DNA of 64,000 nt, taken from the NCBI GenBank assembly GCA_963790875.1, contig CAWBQT010000006.1, forward strand, positions 310,001-374,000. The letters are read 5' to 3'. Below, piece by piece: positions 63,316-64,000 of this stretch. This DNA comes from AP-15 sp963790875. Lineage in GTDB: Bacteria; Pseudomonadota; Alphaproteobacteria; ATCC43930; CGMCC-115725. The notes beneath the pieces were generated by a model that saw nothing but the letters and a program-made list of their open reading frames with translations, did no database searches and had not been told where the DNA came from. The translations under genes and the position numbers were made by a program. The first letter of the stretch is position 1, and every line of letters starts with the position of its first letter.

Positions 63316-63975
63316 TTGGCTGATGTCTGGGCGGCCCTCGGGACGGCCGAATTCGCGCGCATCGTCGGACTTTCCCTGACGGTCAGCCTTTCCGCCACGG
63401 CCGTTGCCGCAATTGTCGGACTGCCGAGCGGCGCGGCCTTGGCTATCTGCCGGTTCCCCGGCCGACGGCTGCTGATCTTGCTCGCGAATGCGTTCCTCGG
63501 CTTGCCCCCGGTTGTCGTCGGCCTCGCGCTTTACCTGCTGTTGTCGCGCTCGGGGCCGCTCGGCGCGCTTGGGCTTCTCTTTACGCCCGGTGCCATGGTC
63601 ATTGCGCAGGCAGCGCTCGCGACGCCGATCATCACCGCCTTGACGCATCGAGCGATCGAGGAGCCTTGGGGAGAATACGGCGGCGCGTTGCGGGTTGAGG
63701 GAGCGTCCCGGCTGCGCTCGATCCGGGTGCTGCTGGCGATCGCGCGGCGCTCTGCCCTGACCGCCGTCCTCGCCGGCTTCGGGCGCACGATTTCCGAGGT
63801 CGGGGCGGTGCTGATCGTCGGCGGCAACATTGCCGGCTACACCCGGATTATGACGACGGCGATCGTGCTCAAAACCAGCGAGGGCGATTTCGGGCTGGCG
63901 CTCGGGCTTGGCCTCGTCCTGATCGGGATTAACATCGCCGTCAGCGCCAGCGCTTTTGTGCTTTGGGAGAGGTGA
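63316..63975 (+). CDS. tupB: ABC transporter permease, TupB-like (tungstate)
   Basis: A 219-residue permease with five or six membrane helices. VAAIVGLPSGAALAICRFPG precedes the core, and EEPWGEYGGALRVEGAS with SEVGAVLIVGGNIAGYTRIMTTA (quoted in part) is the cytoplasmic coupling loop and final helices typical of the tungstate-specific TupB. It starts at a TTG with only a weak ribosome site, 9 bases after the transporter frame. The next gene begins at its stop (TGATG). Confidence 0.88.
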   Translation: MADVWAALGTAEFARIVGLSLTVSLSATAVAAIVGLPSGAALAICRFPGRRLLILLANAFLGLPPVVVGLALYLLLSRSGPLGALGLLFTPGAMVIAQAALATPIITALTHRAIEEPWGEYGGALRVEGASRLRSIRVLLAIARRSALTAVLAGFGRTISEVGAVLIVGGNIAGYTRIMTTAIVLKTSEGDFGLALGLGLVLIGINIAVSASAFVLWER

Positions 63976-64000
63976 TGAAACTCCGGCAATTTTTCCCGCT
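63975..64000 (+). CDS. Start of a gene cut by the window edge
   Basis: ATG at 63975 overlaps the tupB stop and GGGAGAGG lies just upstream. Only eight codons (MKLRQFFP) are visible. By position in tup loci the ATP-binding or solute-binding component is expected, but this cannot be judged from eight residues. Confidence 0.45.

Noticed and set aside
1..64000. CRISPR arrays, rRNA and tRNA genes
   Set aside because: No regularly spaced repeats beyond two-copy tandems and no tRNA- or rRNA-like segment was seen by eye; a covariance-model scan was not possible here.

Overview
The window is high-GC DNA whose gene content and intergenic repeats suggest an alphaproteobacterium of the Rhodospirillales/Hyphomicrobiales type. 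The supporting features are a thiO-thiS-thiG operon under a TPP riboswitch, clpS-clpA and tsaD-gpsA pairs, and many catabolic flavin monooxygenases, CoA-transferases and amidohydrolases. Typical intergenic repeats (a CCCTCACCCC/CCCCGCAAGCGGGG element and a VIPAKAGIH-type element) are also present. The organism assignment is inference from gene content; no rRNA or tRNA gene was seen.

Layout. 0-2.4 kb: thiazole branch of thiamine synthesis on the minus strand behind a TPP riboswitch. 2.5-3.9 kb: scoAB CoA-transferase. 4.4-9.6 kb: a stress operon of PrkA kinase, YeaH (frameshifted) and SpoVR. 9.7-14.5 kb: housekeeping genes tsaD, gpsA (frameshifted), clpS and clpA. 14.5-25.1 kb: scattered metabolism, namely a FemAB-like acyltransferase, an HpcH/HpaI aldolase, a GT39-like membrane glycosyltransferase, two divergent 2-hydroxyacid dehydrogenases, a VOC protein, a decayed intradiol dioxygenase, a GNAT protein and fhs. 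25.1-33.2 kb: a minus-strand catabolic cluster (alpha/beta hydrolase, two luciferase-like monooxygenases, an MHS-type transporter, an amidohydrolase, an aldo/keto reductase). 33.3-37.6 kb: a decay zone with repeats, a split hydrolase, a headless ABC solute-binding protein and a broken Cache-HAMP adenylate cyclase. 37.7-50.6 kb: two tandem AraC-type regulators followed by an envelope-oriented cluster (OmpA lipoprotein, two DUF1254 proteins, a GH63-like glucosidase, DUF2252, a four-helix membrane protein, two beta-barrel genes and one exported protein). 50.7-53.3 kb: a lysozyme-like gene, a relic of a TolB/TPR-type cyclase, and small genes. 53.4-59.8 kb: two translationally coupled CoA-transferases, a GNAT protein, an amidohydrolase and a DHA2 drug exporter. 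59.9-64 kb: an AT-richer patch with a serine recombinase, followed directly by a MOT1-like molybdate/sulfate transporter (frameshifted) and a TupB-like tungstate permease, with one more gene starting at the edge.

Two themes stand out. First, the 39.9-50.6 kb block looks like one periplasm/outer-membrane module of poorly characterised families downstream of paired AraC regulators; it is the best candidate for an undescribed system. Second, the window carries about a dozen single-base lesions. Several sit in genes that should be essential (gpsA) or in short homopolymers, so assembly indels are a serious alternative to real gene decay. Others (the headless solute-binding protein, the dioxygenase tail, the TPR-cyclase relic) have lost whole domains and are genuine remnants.
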